A DNA stretch of 64,000 nucleotides from Hepsetus odoe (GCA_017165825.1 CM029367.1:30304705-30368704), one strand, 5' to 3'. Shown: positions 35,676 to 46,596, counted from the stretch's first letter. Notes: generated by a model from the letters alone, not told the origin. Program-made: numbers and translations.

Positions 35676-36997
35676 TACAGTATCTCACAAAAGTGAGTAC
35701 ACCCCTCCAATTTTTGTCAATATTTTATTATATCTTTTGATGGGACAACACTGAAGATATGACACTTTGATATGACGTAAAGCAGTCATTGTTCACCTTC
35801 TTTTTGAGGAAGCCCCACAGATGCTCAATAGGGTTTAGGTCTGGAGAAATGCTTAACCAGTGCAACATCTTTACCAGTTACTTTAGCGAATCATTGGAGG
35901 TGTGTTTGGGGTCGTGATCATGTTGGAATACTGCCCTGCGGCCCAGTTTCCGAAGGGAGGGGATCATGCTCTGCTTCAGTCTGTCACAGTCATAGTTCCC
36001 TCAATGATCTGTAGCTCCTCAGTGCCAGCAGCACTTGTACAGTCCCAAACCATGACACTCCCACCACCATGCTTTACTGTAGGCAAGATACACTTTTCTT
36101 TTTACTCCTCACCTGGTTGCCACCACACAATGGATACCATCTGAACCAAATAAGTCCATCTTGGTCTCATCAGACCACAGGACATGGTTCCAGTAATCCA
36201 TGTCCTTAGGCTGCTTGTCTTCAGTAAACTGTTTGTGGGCTTTCTTGTGCGTCATCTTTAGGAGAGGCTTTCTTCTGAGATGAAAGCCATGCAGACCAAT
36301 TTGATGCAGTGTGCGGCGTATGGTCTGAGCACTGACAGGCTGACCCCCCACCCCTTCAACCTCTGAGGCAATGCTGGCAGCACTCATACATCTATTTTCA
36401 AAAGAAAACCTCTGGATATGATGCTGAGCACGTGCACTCAGCTTCTTTGGTGGACGATGGCGAGGCCTGTTCTGAGTGGAACCCGTCCTGTTAAACCACT
36501 GTCTGGTCTTGGCCACCGCGCTGCAGCTCAGTTTCAGGGTGTTGGCAGTCTTCTTACAGCCAAGATCATCTTTATGTAGAGCAACAAAGCTTTTTTTCAG
36601 ATCCTCAGAGAGTTCTTTGCCATGAGGTGCCATGTTGAACTTCCAGTGACCAGAGCGTGAGTGTGAGAGCGATAACACCAAATTTAACACACCTGCTCCC
36701 CATTCACACCTGAGACCTTGTAAACGAGTCACATGACACCGGGGAGGGAAAATGGCTAATTGGGCACAATGTGGACAATTTTCACTTGTACTCACTTTTG
36801 TTGCCAGTGGTTTAGACATTAATTGCTGTGTACTGAGTTATTTTGAGGGGACGGCAAATTGACAGTTATACAAGCTGTACACACCAACTACTTTAGATTA
36901 TATCGCAGTGTCATATCTTCAGTGTTGTCCCATGAAAAGATATAATAAAATATTTACAAAAATGTGAGAGGTGTACTCACTTTTGTGAGATACTGTA
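35676..36997 (-). mobile_element. Tc1/mariner-like DNA transposon with both inverted ends
   Basis: The 1,322 bp element is bounded by TA dinucleotides and inverted repeats that begin TACAGTATCTCACAAAAGTG at the left, with the reverse complement at 36978-36997. The similarity of the ends extends for about 90-100 bp (left to about 35775, right from about 36905), with a shared GGGACAACACTGAAGATATG. TA flanks fit Tc1 target choice. Inside is one transposase gene on the minus strand, broken as described in its own entry. The complete ends could still be recognised by a related transposase. Confidence 0.93.
35824..36633 (-). pseudogene. Tc1-like transposase, broken
   Basis: Cut-and-paste transposase that would bind the inverted ends and cut at TA. 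I take Met at 36633 because a Tc1-typical MAPHGKELSEDLK start begins there; upstream codons lie in the 5' part of the element. Visible parts: N-terminal DNA-binding helix-turn-helix region (about residues 10-110, with the linker NRPRHRPPKK at 55-64) and the catalytic region with WSDET (Asp155). The frame is lost after 174 codons, near 36115. Further on, HDHDPKHTS (second Asp, codon 35917-35919) and SPDLNPIEHLW (Glu, codon 35824-35826) are visible, so the three catalytic residues survive. A stop lies between them near 35878, and the last part of the usual protein is missing. Confidence 0.9.
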
Positions 36998-38559
36998 TAT
37001 AGGGAACTGGATGATGAATTTGTTTGACCTCCTACAGAAAAACCTTCCTTTTGGGCTCCCATATGTCAAAACATTGACTCCATCATTGGAAGATTGCAAG
37101 GTCAGGGCTACAACCATTGGTTGTCCAGGGTTGCTCAGCTTTCTTTAATTTCTAAGGGTGGGTACGACGAATCCCCTCAATCCCACAACCCAGTGTGATG
37201 TCAAAAAGGCATTTATTAGTTGATATAGTCTGATAAACACTTGAAATGATCATGTAGGAGAATGTAGTGTCCTCCTCCAAGTGTGTTGAACTGTCGATGA
37301 AAAGATGCAGTGGCTGGTTTCATCTATCCTGAAGGAAGCACATGCCAGAATTGAACATAATTAAATTGGGGAGAAAATTGTCTTTTGTTGCTGTCATGCT
37401 TTCCGAGGAGATGCCTTTGTCTGTCTCTTCCTTTCATGTCCAGCACAGAGACATTTTTAATTTGACATTCTGGTAGCTGCAGACAGGTCCTCATATCTTC
37501 ATCTTAAGAAGGGGGATTATTAAGCCATGCATGCTTTCAATATAATGATTTGCCCACTGCCACTCAAATGGCCTGGTCTTGTGACAAACCAACAGAAATG
37601 GCATTTACACAGGCCGTTTTGTCAGCCTTTGCTATGAGGAAGGACTCAAGGAAGGATCAATAACTGGTAATTATTTTTATAATCCAGGAGGTTCAAATGG
37701 CATATCGCTTGGGAGTAACAATAGTTATTCAAGTGAGGAACAGAAGGAGGAGAGGATGAAGAAGAAGGAAAATAAACAAAAAAAGCAAGCCCTTCTTTGC
37801 TTTCCAATGTCAATATGGCTTTCAGAAGTACGGATTCTTTATTCGGATGTCTTTATATTTACTTTCATTTTTAGCCCATAATAAGAGAATGGATTGCCTT
37901 TGATGGTGCCCGGGTAATTTTGAAACATGCAGCTTTGGGCTTCTTCTCTAATAATGCGGAAATAGAACAGTGAGGAGGAGGCGGAGAACGAACTCTTTAT
38001 TCGTCTAATCCCCCCAGTGACGCACACTGAAATTTTATTAGACGAAACACATCAGACACAATCTAACTTTTCTCTACTTTGTGCAGGATTGTCATATAGG
38101 ATTCCCTGCATTTTTAGTTAATGGCCAGCCTAGACTCCTGTTAGTGGCACAATTTCAACTTTTAAAAGCCAGAAAAACAGATAGGACCATGCTTCCCGCG
38201 ATGCTTTAAACACAGAGGGCCTGGACCACTAATAGGCCACAGGGGAACTCCTTAAGAGGGAGAGAACATTTGAAGCTTTAGGGGTTGAAAGGCTTAATCT
38301 TTTATTCAGATAATCAAAGTGATGCTAATATATTCTATGTGTACGACAGCAGTTTTTACCGAGAGCAGCACTGCTGAAGCTGCGTAAGATTTTAACACCT
38401 TAATACAAAAGATTCATACAAATGTTTAAAAAAGCATTTCTATGTACACAACCATGTTAAAGTATAACAGAACACAAAAGTGTGCTGTTAAAAGTTAAAG
38501 GGCTACGCCGACCTCAAACTACCCTGAAAGGCTCTCTTTACAGCAGCTGAATGGTTTGA
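36998..38559. other. unique sequence
   Basis: No repeats recognised. The 37800-38060 block (GACGAAACAC, TTTATTAGACGAA) is not obviously repetitive. No exon seen. Confidence 0.4.
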
Positions 38560-38710
38560 AAAGAGGGCTTAAAGGAAGGGTTGCAGGTTCGAGGCTGGGT
38601 GGGGGGTGTTGGAGCAGCCCTTTCCCACTCCAGCATCCGCCGGCTGGGCGAGACACTTAACCCCATAAATGCCTCCCAGCTGGGAGCATCGTGCTACCAG
38701 TGTGTGTAGG
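38560..38710 (+). mobile_element. possible tRNA-derived SINE remnant
   Basis: AAGGGTTGCAGGTTCGAGGC contains a good B box (GGTTCGAGGC), and CGAGACACTTAACCCC followed by GCCTCCCAGCTGGGAGCATC resembles bodies of other fish SINEs. A head A box is not clear. The family is different from A, B and C. Confidence 0.45.
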
Positions 38711-39312
38711 TTAGGTTAAATCCAAAGGATTAATTCACTGCTTACTGTTCACTCTGAAACTGGTTTGAAATTTCTTAAATGAGATATTTTCTGTAGCATT
38801 AGCGTAACACTGAATCCTTCAGCCTTACTGGATGGATAAAATATAAAATTTGATATCATGTTTGTACTTAATCCATCAGTATTCCTTCTATATTTATGCA
38901 AAGACCACATAATCTGACCGTTTAAGAGATTTAAGAGATTTAAGTCAGCAACATACTTTACAAATCCTGTTACTATACATGTCAAAAAGTGCATATCTAC
39001 ACAAACACAGGGCTAAAGACTAGTGGGTAAGTGCCCTTGTTTTTTTAAGAGAGATTTGGGGACTTCTGCGGCGCCACTGAAGGTTATGAGCAGGCCTGTT
39101 TAGCACAGATAAAGAGTAACTTTCATTTCGGCTATTTCACAAACAGAATTTCCAGATAAGCTCTGGAATGTTGTTCAATACAAGGATCATTGGGATGTTT
39201 GTATTGGACAATTCTTAACATTTCACATTGTGAAACACACTTTATGTGTCTTTATGTTTGCTGTGGGCTTTCTGTTTATTTTCCTCCACCTTAGTCCTGC
39301 CTCTCAAGAGCT

Positions 39313-39374
39313 GGGCCGGTGACGCGGCCTGATAACAAATCGGAAGAGTCTAGGTTCGACTCCTGGCAGGCTCG
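39313..39374 (+). pseudogene. tRNA-Arg(ACG)-like pseudogene lacking the anticodon arm
   Basis: The 5' part GGGCCGGTGACGCGGCCTGA and the 3' part TAGGTTCGACTCCTGGCAGG then CTCG match the two sides of a vertebrate tRNA-Arg(ACG), as I remember that gene. The T arm can pair (CTAGG/CCTGG around TTCGACT). The length is 62 bases instead of 73, and the missing part is most of the anticodon stem-loop, so no functional tRNA can be made. The B box is intact. It lies only 14 bases before a SINE-A head. It could be a stand-alone pseudogene or a head of an unrecognised SINE. Confidence 0.7.
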
Positions 39375-39388
39375 ACATGTTTGTTGTT

Positions 39389-39858
39389 GGGGCAGCGGTG
39401 GTCTAATGTTTAATGCCTAGGCCTCAGGATCGGAAGGTCGTGGGTTTGAATCCGAGATCAGTAGGTTACCCTGAGGTACCCTTGAGCAAGGTACCATCCC
39501 TGTCACTGCCTACTAGATGTCAGTCAGTCATTTTCTGCTGCTTGTCCCAAGCAGGGTCGCGGGGGAGTGCTGGAGTCCATCCCAGCTCACACAGGGCGAA
39601 GGACGGGGGACACACCCTGGACAGGTCACCAGCCCATCGCAGGGAGGAGCATGGCGGGGACGACGCCTTGCTCAAGGGTACTTCAGGGCAAGTATATGGT
39701 ATAAGTATATTGGCAAGGGGTTCGAACCCCCAATCCTCCAATCTTGCGGCCAACGCCCAAACCACTAGGCCACCGCTGCCCCCCTGCTACATGTGTGTGG
39801 GTGAAAAGCAGAGAATGAATTTCGTTGTGCTTCACCATGATAAATAGTCCCTTTCACT
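39389..39858 (+). mobile_element. SINE-A copy split by a nested chimeric SINE
   Basis: Left half 39389-39509: head GGGGCAGCGGTGGTCTAATG, B box GGGTTTGAATCC, core CCCTTGAGCAAGGTACC. Right half 39784-39858: GTGAAAAGCAGAGAATGAAT to AGTCCCTTTCACTCC. The two halves join into one ordinary SINE-A when the inner element is removed, so this copy is older than the insertion. Confidence 0.88.
39521..39783 (-). mobile_element. chimeric SINE inserted in SINE-A
   Basis: On the minus strand: head GGGGCAGCGGTGGCCTAGTG, B box GGGGGTTCGAACCCC, core ACCCTTGAGCAAGGCGTC, then a switch at CTCCTCCCTGCGATGGGCTG into module D, ending GACTGACTGAC. It has the same joint as the copy at 14.0 kb. The 11 bp flanks CTACTAGATGT (39510-39520) and CTGCTACATGT (39784-39794) match at 9 of 11 positions, a likely target-site duplication. 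The A and B boxes look intact. Confidence 0.85.
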
Positions 39859-41013
39859 CCACTTAATGCCAAGTTTTCATCATTATACTGTATTTATGAT
39901 CATTTTTAATCAAACTCTCAAATCTGAAGCCTGTAAAAGATGGTCCATGATTCATTAGGAAGTTTTGACAAACATAATCAGCTATATTTTGAAACTAAGC
40001 CGTTTAGCACGAAGACACAGTGAAATTGGATGAAAAATGTGGGTGTTAAAAATGGACCATATAAACTTAGCGGCTGAATAATAAACCTGCGGTAGCTGTT
40101 TATAATTGTGAAATTGGTCCAGGGAACATTACGACAGGTCTGTGAGAAGAGCACGCTAAATATGCCACAAACAGGGGGGGAAAAAAGCTAGCGAAGTTAT
40201 TCTACCCTGTAATATTTACAACATATCATGGGAGCAAAAATAACATGCTGCTGTTTTAATTTAGGCCTTGTTTTGTCAGAGGAACATCTCGCATGCTGAG
40301 TTTATGCATCAGATCTGAGTTTATTCCAAGGGAATTTATGCACAGACCACAGTGTGCGCTCTCCTCCATCTAAATTCTGAAGTGCACTCACTCCCACCAC
40401 CACCATACACTCCAAAATCCTGCCTCTAATTGATGCTGTCTGCATAAAGTGAGTGACACTCGGAGGGAGACTCGTTTTGTAGATGTGTCTGAAGTAAATG
40501 GAACGGTCTCATTGCCTATTAATGGATAAATAAATAAATAAATAAATAAATAAATCCTGAAGATTGCTGGAAGAGAGCAGAGGGATCTGTACCTGGACGG
40601 GGTTAAATGGAGGAGGAGGACACATCAATGTCAAGCAAGAACAAACTCTTCCACAAACTGTGGATTTTTCCCAGACAGGACAGTGAAAAATGTAAAACAG
40701 AGGGCAAAAATACTCGATACTGACATCTGTCAAATGTGTTCTGTTGCCGGCACCAAGGATACGGATATTTTGATGCCCTCTGTTATGTTTTTTTCATTTT
40801 TATTTTTTTCAGGTTAACCACAAAGGGTCTTACTGGTACACACGTTGTGATGAACTCTCAAAAAAATTTAATTTATTCAGTTCATTTATTGTTTGCATGT
40901 CCTTTCCTGACAGATTTCATAGCTTAGGAGTCCCAAAGCATTCTACGTTCATGAATGTTTATGTCAGTTGGCATGATTTCAACGCGTGTCAGGTAAAAAA
41001 AGTGAAGTGAAAA
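39859..41013. other. unique sequence with a small microsatellite
   Basis: Includes an (AAAT)n run at 40525-40555. Otherwise no repeat or exon recognised. Confidence 0.45.
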
Positions 41014-41269
41014 AGTGAAAAGCGAAAGTGACAACCCTTGTCATTGCGAGGTCACGGCACAGCACACATGAACCACAACGAAATTGGACCTCTGCATTTT
41101 ACCCATGCACACTCAAACCCGTGCAGCAGTGGGCAGCTATTGAAAGCGCCCGGGGAGCAGTGATGGGGATGGTACCTTGCTCAAGGGTACCTCAGGGCAA
41201 CCTATTGGGAAGGGGTTTGAACCCCCGATCCTGCGGCTAACGCCCTAACCGCTAGGCCACCGCTGCCCC
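41014..41269 (-). mobile_element. SINE-A, full length
   Basis: Left edge AGTGAAAAGCGAAAGTGAC, tail CATTGCGAGGTCACGGCAC, core GGTACCTTGCTCAAGGGTACC, B box GGGGTTTGAACCCC, head CCGCTAGGCCACCGCTGCCCC minus its last base. It belongs to the same young-looking subtype as the 21.2 and 51.4 kb copies. First of three copies in a row with the same orientation. Confidence 0.95.
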
Positions 41270-41293
41270 TCCTGTTGCACAAAGTGCACAAAG

Positions 41294-41493
41294 GAAGTGA
41301 AAGTGATTATTAGTCATCATGAGCCCACAGCACACAGTGAACCAGGACGAAATTCCATCTCCGCGTTTTACCCATACGCCATGTGCAGCAGGGGAGCAGG
41401 GATGGGGACAGTACCTTGCTTAAGGGAACCTTAGGGCAACCTACTGGTCTGACATTCAAATATAGTCCCTAAACACTAGGCCACCGCCGACCC
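41294..41493 (-). mobile_element. SINE-A copy, B box lost
   Basis: GGAAGTGAAAGTGATT at left, core ACCTTGCTTAAGGGAACC, head CACTAGGCCACCGCCGACCC. The sequence between TGACATTCAAA and ATAGTCCCT is deleted, taking most of the B box. Confidence 0.9.
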
Positions 41494-41582
41494 AAACAAT
41501 AATCCCAGCCTATTAGAAGACTCATCATCTGTCAGCTGACTTATCTGTGTTCTCTCTCAAGATAGAGGGATTACTATTTTTA

Positions 41583-41757
41583 GTGGAAGTGACAAGTTGT
41601 CATTGGGAAACACAACACAAGAAAATGCAGCCCCTGCATTTAATCCATACACACTGTGCTATTTAAAAGCGCCCAGGGAGCCGTGATGGGAACAGTACCT
41701 TGTTCAAGGGTAACTCAGGGCAATTCGAACCCACAACCTTCCAATCTTAGGGCCTAG
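41583..41757 (-). mobile_element. SINE-A copy, head truncated
   Basis: GTGGAAGTGACAAGTTGTC at left, core CCTTGTTCAAGGGTAACTC, B box AATTCGAACCC. The head stops at CTTAGGGCCTAG. Confidence 0.88.
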
Positions 41758-42761
41758 ATATAATATCTTGAATACGAAAGGTTTTATGGGCCACTTGGTA
41801 CAATGGAACACAAAACACTTCCTCGCATTCCTTCAAAAAATAGAAATAAGTAAATTAACAATATATACTTTTGCATAGCAATTATTCTGTACAATGTACG
41901 TGCAATGGTTCAGGACAGAGGCAACCAATGTTTTAGTGCTCAAGGCTGCATGATACCTATAGATAGGTTCTAGATAAACTAATCAGCTGATCATCTGGAA
42001 TCATCTGCAGCTGCAACAGGAGGATAAAAGACAGTTTGTTTCATGCATTTTCCAAAACACAAGGGAAAATGAGCAGGAATATCAAATGAGAGCAGAGTGC
42101 TGTGTCATGTATGCTTTCCTCCAGATTAACCTCACAAAGCCCTGCAATTACCCATGCTTGCTATGCAGAATGTGCCATCAGCACTGATGCTCAAACAACA
42201 CATGCTAATTCTCCTTCTTTGGAGCATGTCTAAAGCTCCTCCCTGTCCTTTTATATGCAGCCTCTCCGTACCCTTACGATAACCCTAGTCCCTTAATGTG
42301 GAAAATGCAAGAGGCTCAAACACTGTAGGAGTCTCTTCCTAGCAAAGGACTACACTCTGACAACTACATTCACTAGGGGCACACTAGCACTGGTGCACAT
42401 TTGGTTCAGCAGATGAGCTTTAAATCCACGATGAACTCAAAGTGAACTCCCAAATCGAATGAGACAATGTGGCTCTGCGCGTTGGCGTCACTGCAGGTGT
42501 ACCAGATGTACATCTGCCTCGCATTCACCGAGAAGAAGCGAGCTTGTCGTTCTCTGGTAAACAGATATAGTATCTGATTATTCCCTCAGAGACCTCCAAC
42601 ACACACACTCTCTCCCCCTGCTTCTCTCTCTCAATTAAATTCTGTTCTATTCAGGGTGCTTCATTGGTAGGAGAATTAAAAGTACACTTGTCAAAGTTTG
42701 GAGCACAATAGCCTGGGAATATTGAAGTGTGTCGACATGTAATCGATGAAAGGAAACGTTT
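41758..42761. other. unique sequence
   Basis: No repeat or exon recognised. Confidence 0.4.
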
Positions 42762-43203
42762 GAAGGATGGTAGGGAGACCAGCTATGCTATACGGGTTGG
42801 AGACAGTGGCGCTGACTAAAAGACACGCAGCTAGAGGTATTAAAGTTAAAGAGTTAAAGATGCTGAGATTTTCGTTGGGTGTGACGAGGATGGACAGGAT
42901 TAGAAATGAGCATATTAGAGGGACAGATCAGGTTGGACGTTATGGAGACAAAGTTAAAGAAACAAGATCACATTGGTTTGGACCCATCCAGAGGAGAAAT
43001 AAGGAGTGTATCAGGAGAAGGATGCTGAGGATGGAGTTGCATGGAAAGAGGAGAAGAGGAAGGACAAAGAGGAGGTTTTTGGATGTGGTGAGAGAGGACA
43101 TGGTCGGTGTGAAAGAGGAAGATTCAGAGGACAGGAAGAAATGGAGGCGGATGATATGCTGTGGCGACCCCTAAACGGGAGCAGCTGAAAGAAAGACGTG
43201 TAA
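42762..43203 (+). mobile_element. LINE 3' end with the protein C-terminus
   Basis: The longest LINE frame in the window (135 codons, 42767-43174). Recognisable parts: RPAMLYGLETVALTKRH, LGVTRMDRIRNEHIRGTDQV, HWFGPIQRRNKECIRRRM, KRRFLDVVREDM and the end KKWRRMICCGDP. It is 5'-truncated, as most LINE copies are. It ends at GCAGCTGAAAGAAAGACG, 10 bases before a SINE-A copy. It could not move alone because the endonuclease and the catalytic reverse-transcriptase core are absent. Confidence 0.85.
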
Positions 43204-43213
43204 CTGAACAACA

Positions 43214-43428
43214 AAGTGAAAGTGACTATATGCCATTGTGAAACACAGCACACAGTGAGTCTCAACAAAATGCATTCTCTGCGTTTAACCCACACACACC
43301 GTCCAGCAGGGAGCATCCATATCCAGCACCCAGGAAGCAGTGATGGGGACAGTACCTTGCTCAAGAGCAGCTTAGAGGAACTTACTAATCCAGGATTCAA
43401 ACCCATGACCACGAGGCCACCCTGCCCC
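43214..43428 (-). mobile_element. SINE-A copy abutting a LINE end
   Basis: AAGTGAAAGTGACTATATGC at left. Core ACCTTGCTCAAGAGCAGC is diverged, B box GGATTCAAACCC, head ACGAGGCCACCCTGCCCC shortened. Confidence 0.9.
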
Positions 43429-43644
43429 CAATTACATCCAATACTACTAAGATTGTGATTATTGCTAATACTACATAAAGAAAGGGAGCGGAAATGTCAC
43501 AACAGTTAACGGTTAAAGCTGAAAATTTCTAGAGTATTTCAGTTTAAGGTGTGTTATAATTGGCTTCATTCTGATTTGGTTTGCTGGTTTTGTTCTAGTC
43601 TCGAGCCAGTGAGGTATTTGAGTGTAATGAAGCTTTAAGAAGGG
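43429..43644. other. unique sequence
   Basis: No feature recognised. Confidence 0.4.
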
Positions 43645-43935
43645 AATTGCACTTACTGGCCACTTAATTAGAAACGCATTGCTGTTCCACCTTGCTGGTG
43701 CAAAGACTAAAGACCCTCATTTAGTGCACTGTTAGTGTGAGTCATTCTCTTACCCTTTATATTCCGGAACAGTGGATCACTCTCAGCCTAGCTGTGATAC
43801 TGATGTGTGTACAGAGCCTAGTAACACCCATGTGCGTGGTACACTTATACCAGCAGCACACACTCTTCCATGTCACTGTCATGTCAGTGTCACTGCTGGG
43901 CTCTGAATGGTCCACTACTTAGAAAGTGCCCATTG
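43645..43935 (+). repeat. unclassified dispersed repeat
   Basis: It starts TTGCACTTACTGGCCACTTA with ATTAGAAACGC and ends in a palindrome-rich part (CATGTCACTGTCATGTCAGT then GTCACTGCTGGG). Pieces of the same start occur at 23.5 and 24.6 kb. Elements beginning with this kind of sequence are common in fish genomes. I cannot name the class. Confidence 0.5.
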
Positions 43936-43971
43936 AAGAATGGGGTAATGTGGCTTGGGACCACTTTAGTT

Positions 43972-43998
43972 CTCTCTCTCTCTCTCTCTCTCTCTCAG
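43972..43998. repeat. (CT)n microsatellite
   Basis: About 13 CT units. Confidence 0.95.
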
Positions 43999-45210
43999 CT
44001 GTATGAGTGATGTAAAGGGGAACCGTGTGTTCAGGAGCTCTGCAGTGCATTAAATGGTTCATGTTAGCCGCTAAGCCGTGAGTGGGATGGCACATTAATT
44101 GTAAATAGAGGTTCTCATTAACCCCGGCAGTGACACTGACTACAGTATCTTCTAATTACAGCTGATGTGTGCTCCGTTGGGACGGCAGCATGCACAGTGC
44201 TGACAGAAAGGCTGGGGTTATTATAAGCCCGGTAATGTTATCTTTCCTCTCGGCATGCACATGTTGCTCAGAAGCAACCGTGCTGGAGTCTGCATAATGG
44301 AATGACAGCCCATGACCTTCAGCCTGAAAAGTATTTACACATCCATTAATCTGTTTATTTAATGAATATATAATGCTTCTTTAAATATTCAAGGAAAAAG
44401 GTATAGAAGGTCTACAACATTCTTGTTATGGAAGACCTGGCAATCAATAAAACAACCATAGTTCCTTTTCTGTACCAGCTAAAGTCTAAAAAATATACAG
44501 TACAGTGATTTATTTATGATCCAGAAGCATTGAGAATAAATATGAAATATTAATCTAAACTGTTGTGGGTGTTCTGTGCTTTCAACTGCATATCGACGGA
44601 ATATGTTGATGCTTTCACTTGCAAATGAACTGATAGTGTGGCTATGCAAAGAAAGATGCCAATCTGGTGTCTTTACATGTCCACCTACCTGGGAAAGACC
44701 TTGTAACTCTAACCTTCCGGTTTAAAGTTAGAGACTAGCCTTTGTGTTGATGTTTTCCCCTAACAAGCAACCATTTTCTGACCACTGGGCCATTCTTGCC
44801 TGGATATTTTAGGTCCTGCAGAGATGTGATGTGAGTAAAAAGCCCAGTGCCGAGGCTCTGCCTGAAATACTCATACCTGTGCCATGCGACTACCATCTCG
44901 CTGTAACTGCTGTGTTAACGGTGGTCCACCAGCTGCATAATATCTGTTCAACAGTGGCCCTGTGGTCAGAAACTGACTACTGAAAAATGGGGTAAAGGGG
45001 GCTGATAAATTGTCCAGCAACAAATGGGCTACAGTCTCGAACTGTACAGGTGGAGACATAAAGCAAGCAGAGCACATAAAGTGGGCAGATTGACGGGAAG
45101 AGTAACTAAACACCCCCTGAAAGCTATCTGATGCAATAAGCAGCAGAGCTAAAATCCTAGAAACCTGAACCCTGTCTAAATCAGGACTATTAATAAGCTG
45201 ATAAGTCAAT
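43999..45210. other. unique sequence, candidate regulatory block at 44040-44340
   Basis: The block contains CTCATTAACC, TAATTA (44153-44158) directly followed by an E-box CAGCTG (44159-44164), and no repeat similarity. The rest is featureless. Confidence 0.35.
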
Positions 45211-45439
45211 GAAGTGAAAGTGAGTATTACTCGTGAATGCACAGTGCTCGAATTGCAACAAAATGCCTCTTCTGCATTAAACCATCTCACCATGCGGCAG
45301 AGGGTCACCATTTCCAGAAGTGATCGGGACGATACCTTGCTCAAGGGTTCGTCAGGGCACCCCGCTGATCCGGGACTCAAACCCTTGATCAGAACTGTAC
45401 CAACTCTAGTAGAACTTCTAGTCCCTGTTCACTAGTCCT
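45211..45439 (-). mobile_element. SINE-A copy, diverged
   Basis: GAAGTGAAAGTGAGTATTAC at left, core ACCTTGCTCAAGGGTTCG, B box GGGACTCAAACCC. The head side is scrambled (GTCCCTGTTCACTAGTCC). Confidence 0.82.
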
Positions 45440-45580
45440 TAAAAAATAAGAACATAACCCCAACACTTAAGCATCAAGCAGTGGAGGGAAGTCCTAAAAC
45501 TAAAGGCGCCACAAAGGTGATGCCATAAAAGAACCATCATTGGTTCCCTACTCCCCAGACACTGGTTGCCCAGAAAGAGT
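45440..45580. other. unique sequence
   Basis: Short spacer between two SINE-A pieces. Confidence 0.4.
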
Positions 45581-45648
45581 ATTTCACTGTGGTTCATTGT
45601 GTGCTGTGCTGTGTATTGACAATGGCAAAAAGTCACTTTCACTTTCAC
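45581..45648 (+). mobile_element. SINE-A 3' end fragment
   Basis: CACTGTGGTTCATTGTGTGC to AGTCACTTTCACTTTCAC. Only the last 68 bases of the element remain. Confidence 0.85.
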
Positions 45649-46540
45649 CCAAATAAGCAAAGAACCTTTTTTTTTTAGCATGTTTTGAAGCAGCCCAAAG
45701 TGCATTGCTCTAATCACTGAAAAGTGAAGTCACCTTTCTCAAGATCTGATACAATTCCAGTGTAGAACTACGGGGACAGAACACGCGGTGATTCCACCTG
45801 TAAGGAATGAATGCAGTACAATCTACCTTTTCAAACAGTGCCCAGAAGAAAACGCTGGCTCGTATTTCAAACGTGATTCTCTCCTCGAATAGAAGAACCG
45901 ATCCCTTTGCATGGTGCCATCACCAGGAAATCGAGGCAATCTGTATTTGCACACCCACAACATCCTCAGAAACAGTTCAAAAGTGAGATTCAGCAGGAGG
46001 GAGAGGATTAAAGGCACTTGCAAGAAGGGGTGGCCCACTGCCAGTAAACCAAAGGACACGATTCTACAAATCTTTTCCTTGTATTTTCAGATTCGGCACT
46101 ATTTGATGATAATTAGAAACTCCCCTTAATCAATCAGTGAAAAGGGCAAACCTTTCAGATTCTTGGCAGAGATTCCTCACAATCAAAAGTCGCTGGGGTA
46201 TTAATTCATGCTTTAACGACAACCTAGCTCTGATAGGAAAATAGAGATTTTTTTCAGCCAAAATTGAAGAATTGCAGTAAATTCCTTCTCCCACAGGGTG
46301 GTCCACATTCAATTGTCAATTCAGAGCAGCAGTTGGTCCTAATAGCCAATTCATTCACACTTCACACAGCCTAGTTTTCCACATTAAACGCTTTCCATCA
46401 GCAGAACAAGCCAAGCGTGCCAGCACACCAATAATGCACGTTAGGACCCAGCACCACATTTTCCCTCAACTTCTTTGTTTAACGCACATTATAACTCAAC
46501 ATCATTTTAGCCTCCATTTCTTTGATGGTGTATATTATTG

Positions 46541-46542
<2 letters not shown>
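45649..46542. other. unique sequence
   Basis: No repeats recognised. Confidence 0.4.

Positions 46543-46595
<53 letters not shown>
46543..46595. repeat. (TG)n microsatellite
   Basis: About 26 uninterrupted TG units. The valine/cysteine-rich frames across it are artefacts. Confidence 0.97.

Positions 46596-46596
<1 letters not shown>

Noticed and set aside
36634..36819. Upstream extension of the transposase frame (62 codons)
   Set aside because: It runs through the 5' non-coding part of the Tc1 element; the family-typical start is at 36633.
39413..39847. 144-codon frame at 39.4-39.8 kb
   Set aside because: It lies entirely in SINE-A and the nested chimeric SINE, which are non-coding.
41014..45439. 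Repeated units at 41-45 kb considered as a CRISPR-like or regulated repeat array
   Set aside because: The units are SINE-A copies with tRNA-like heads and irregular spacing, in a vertebrate genome.
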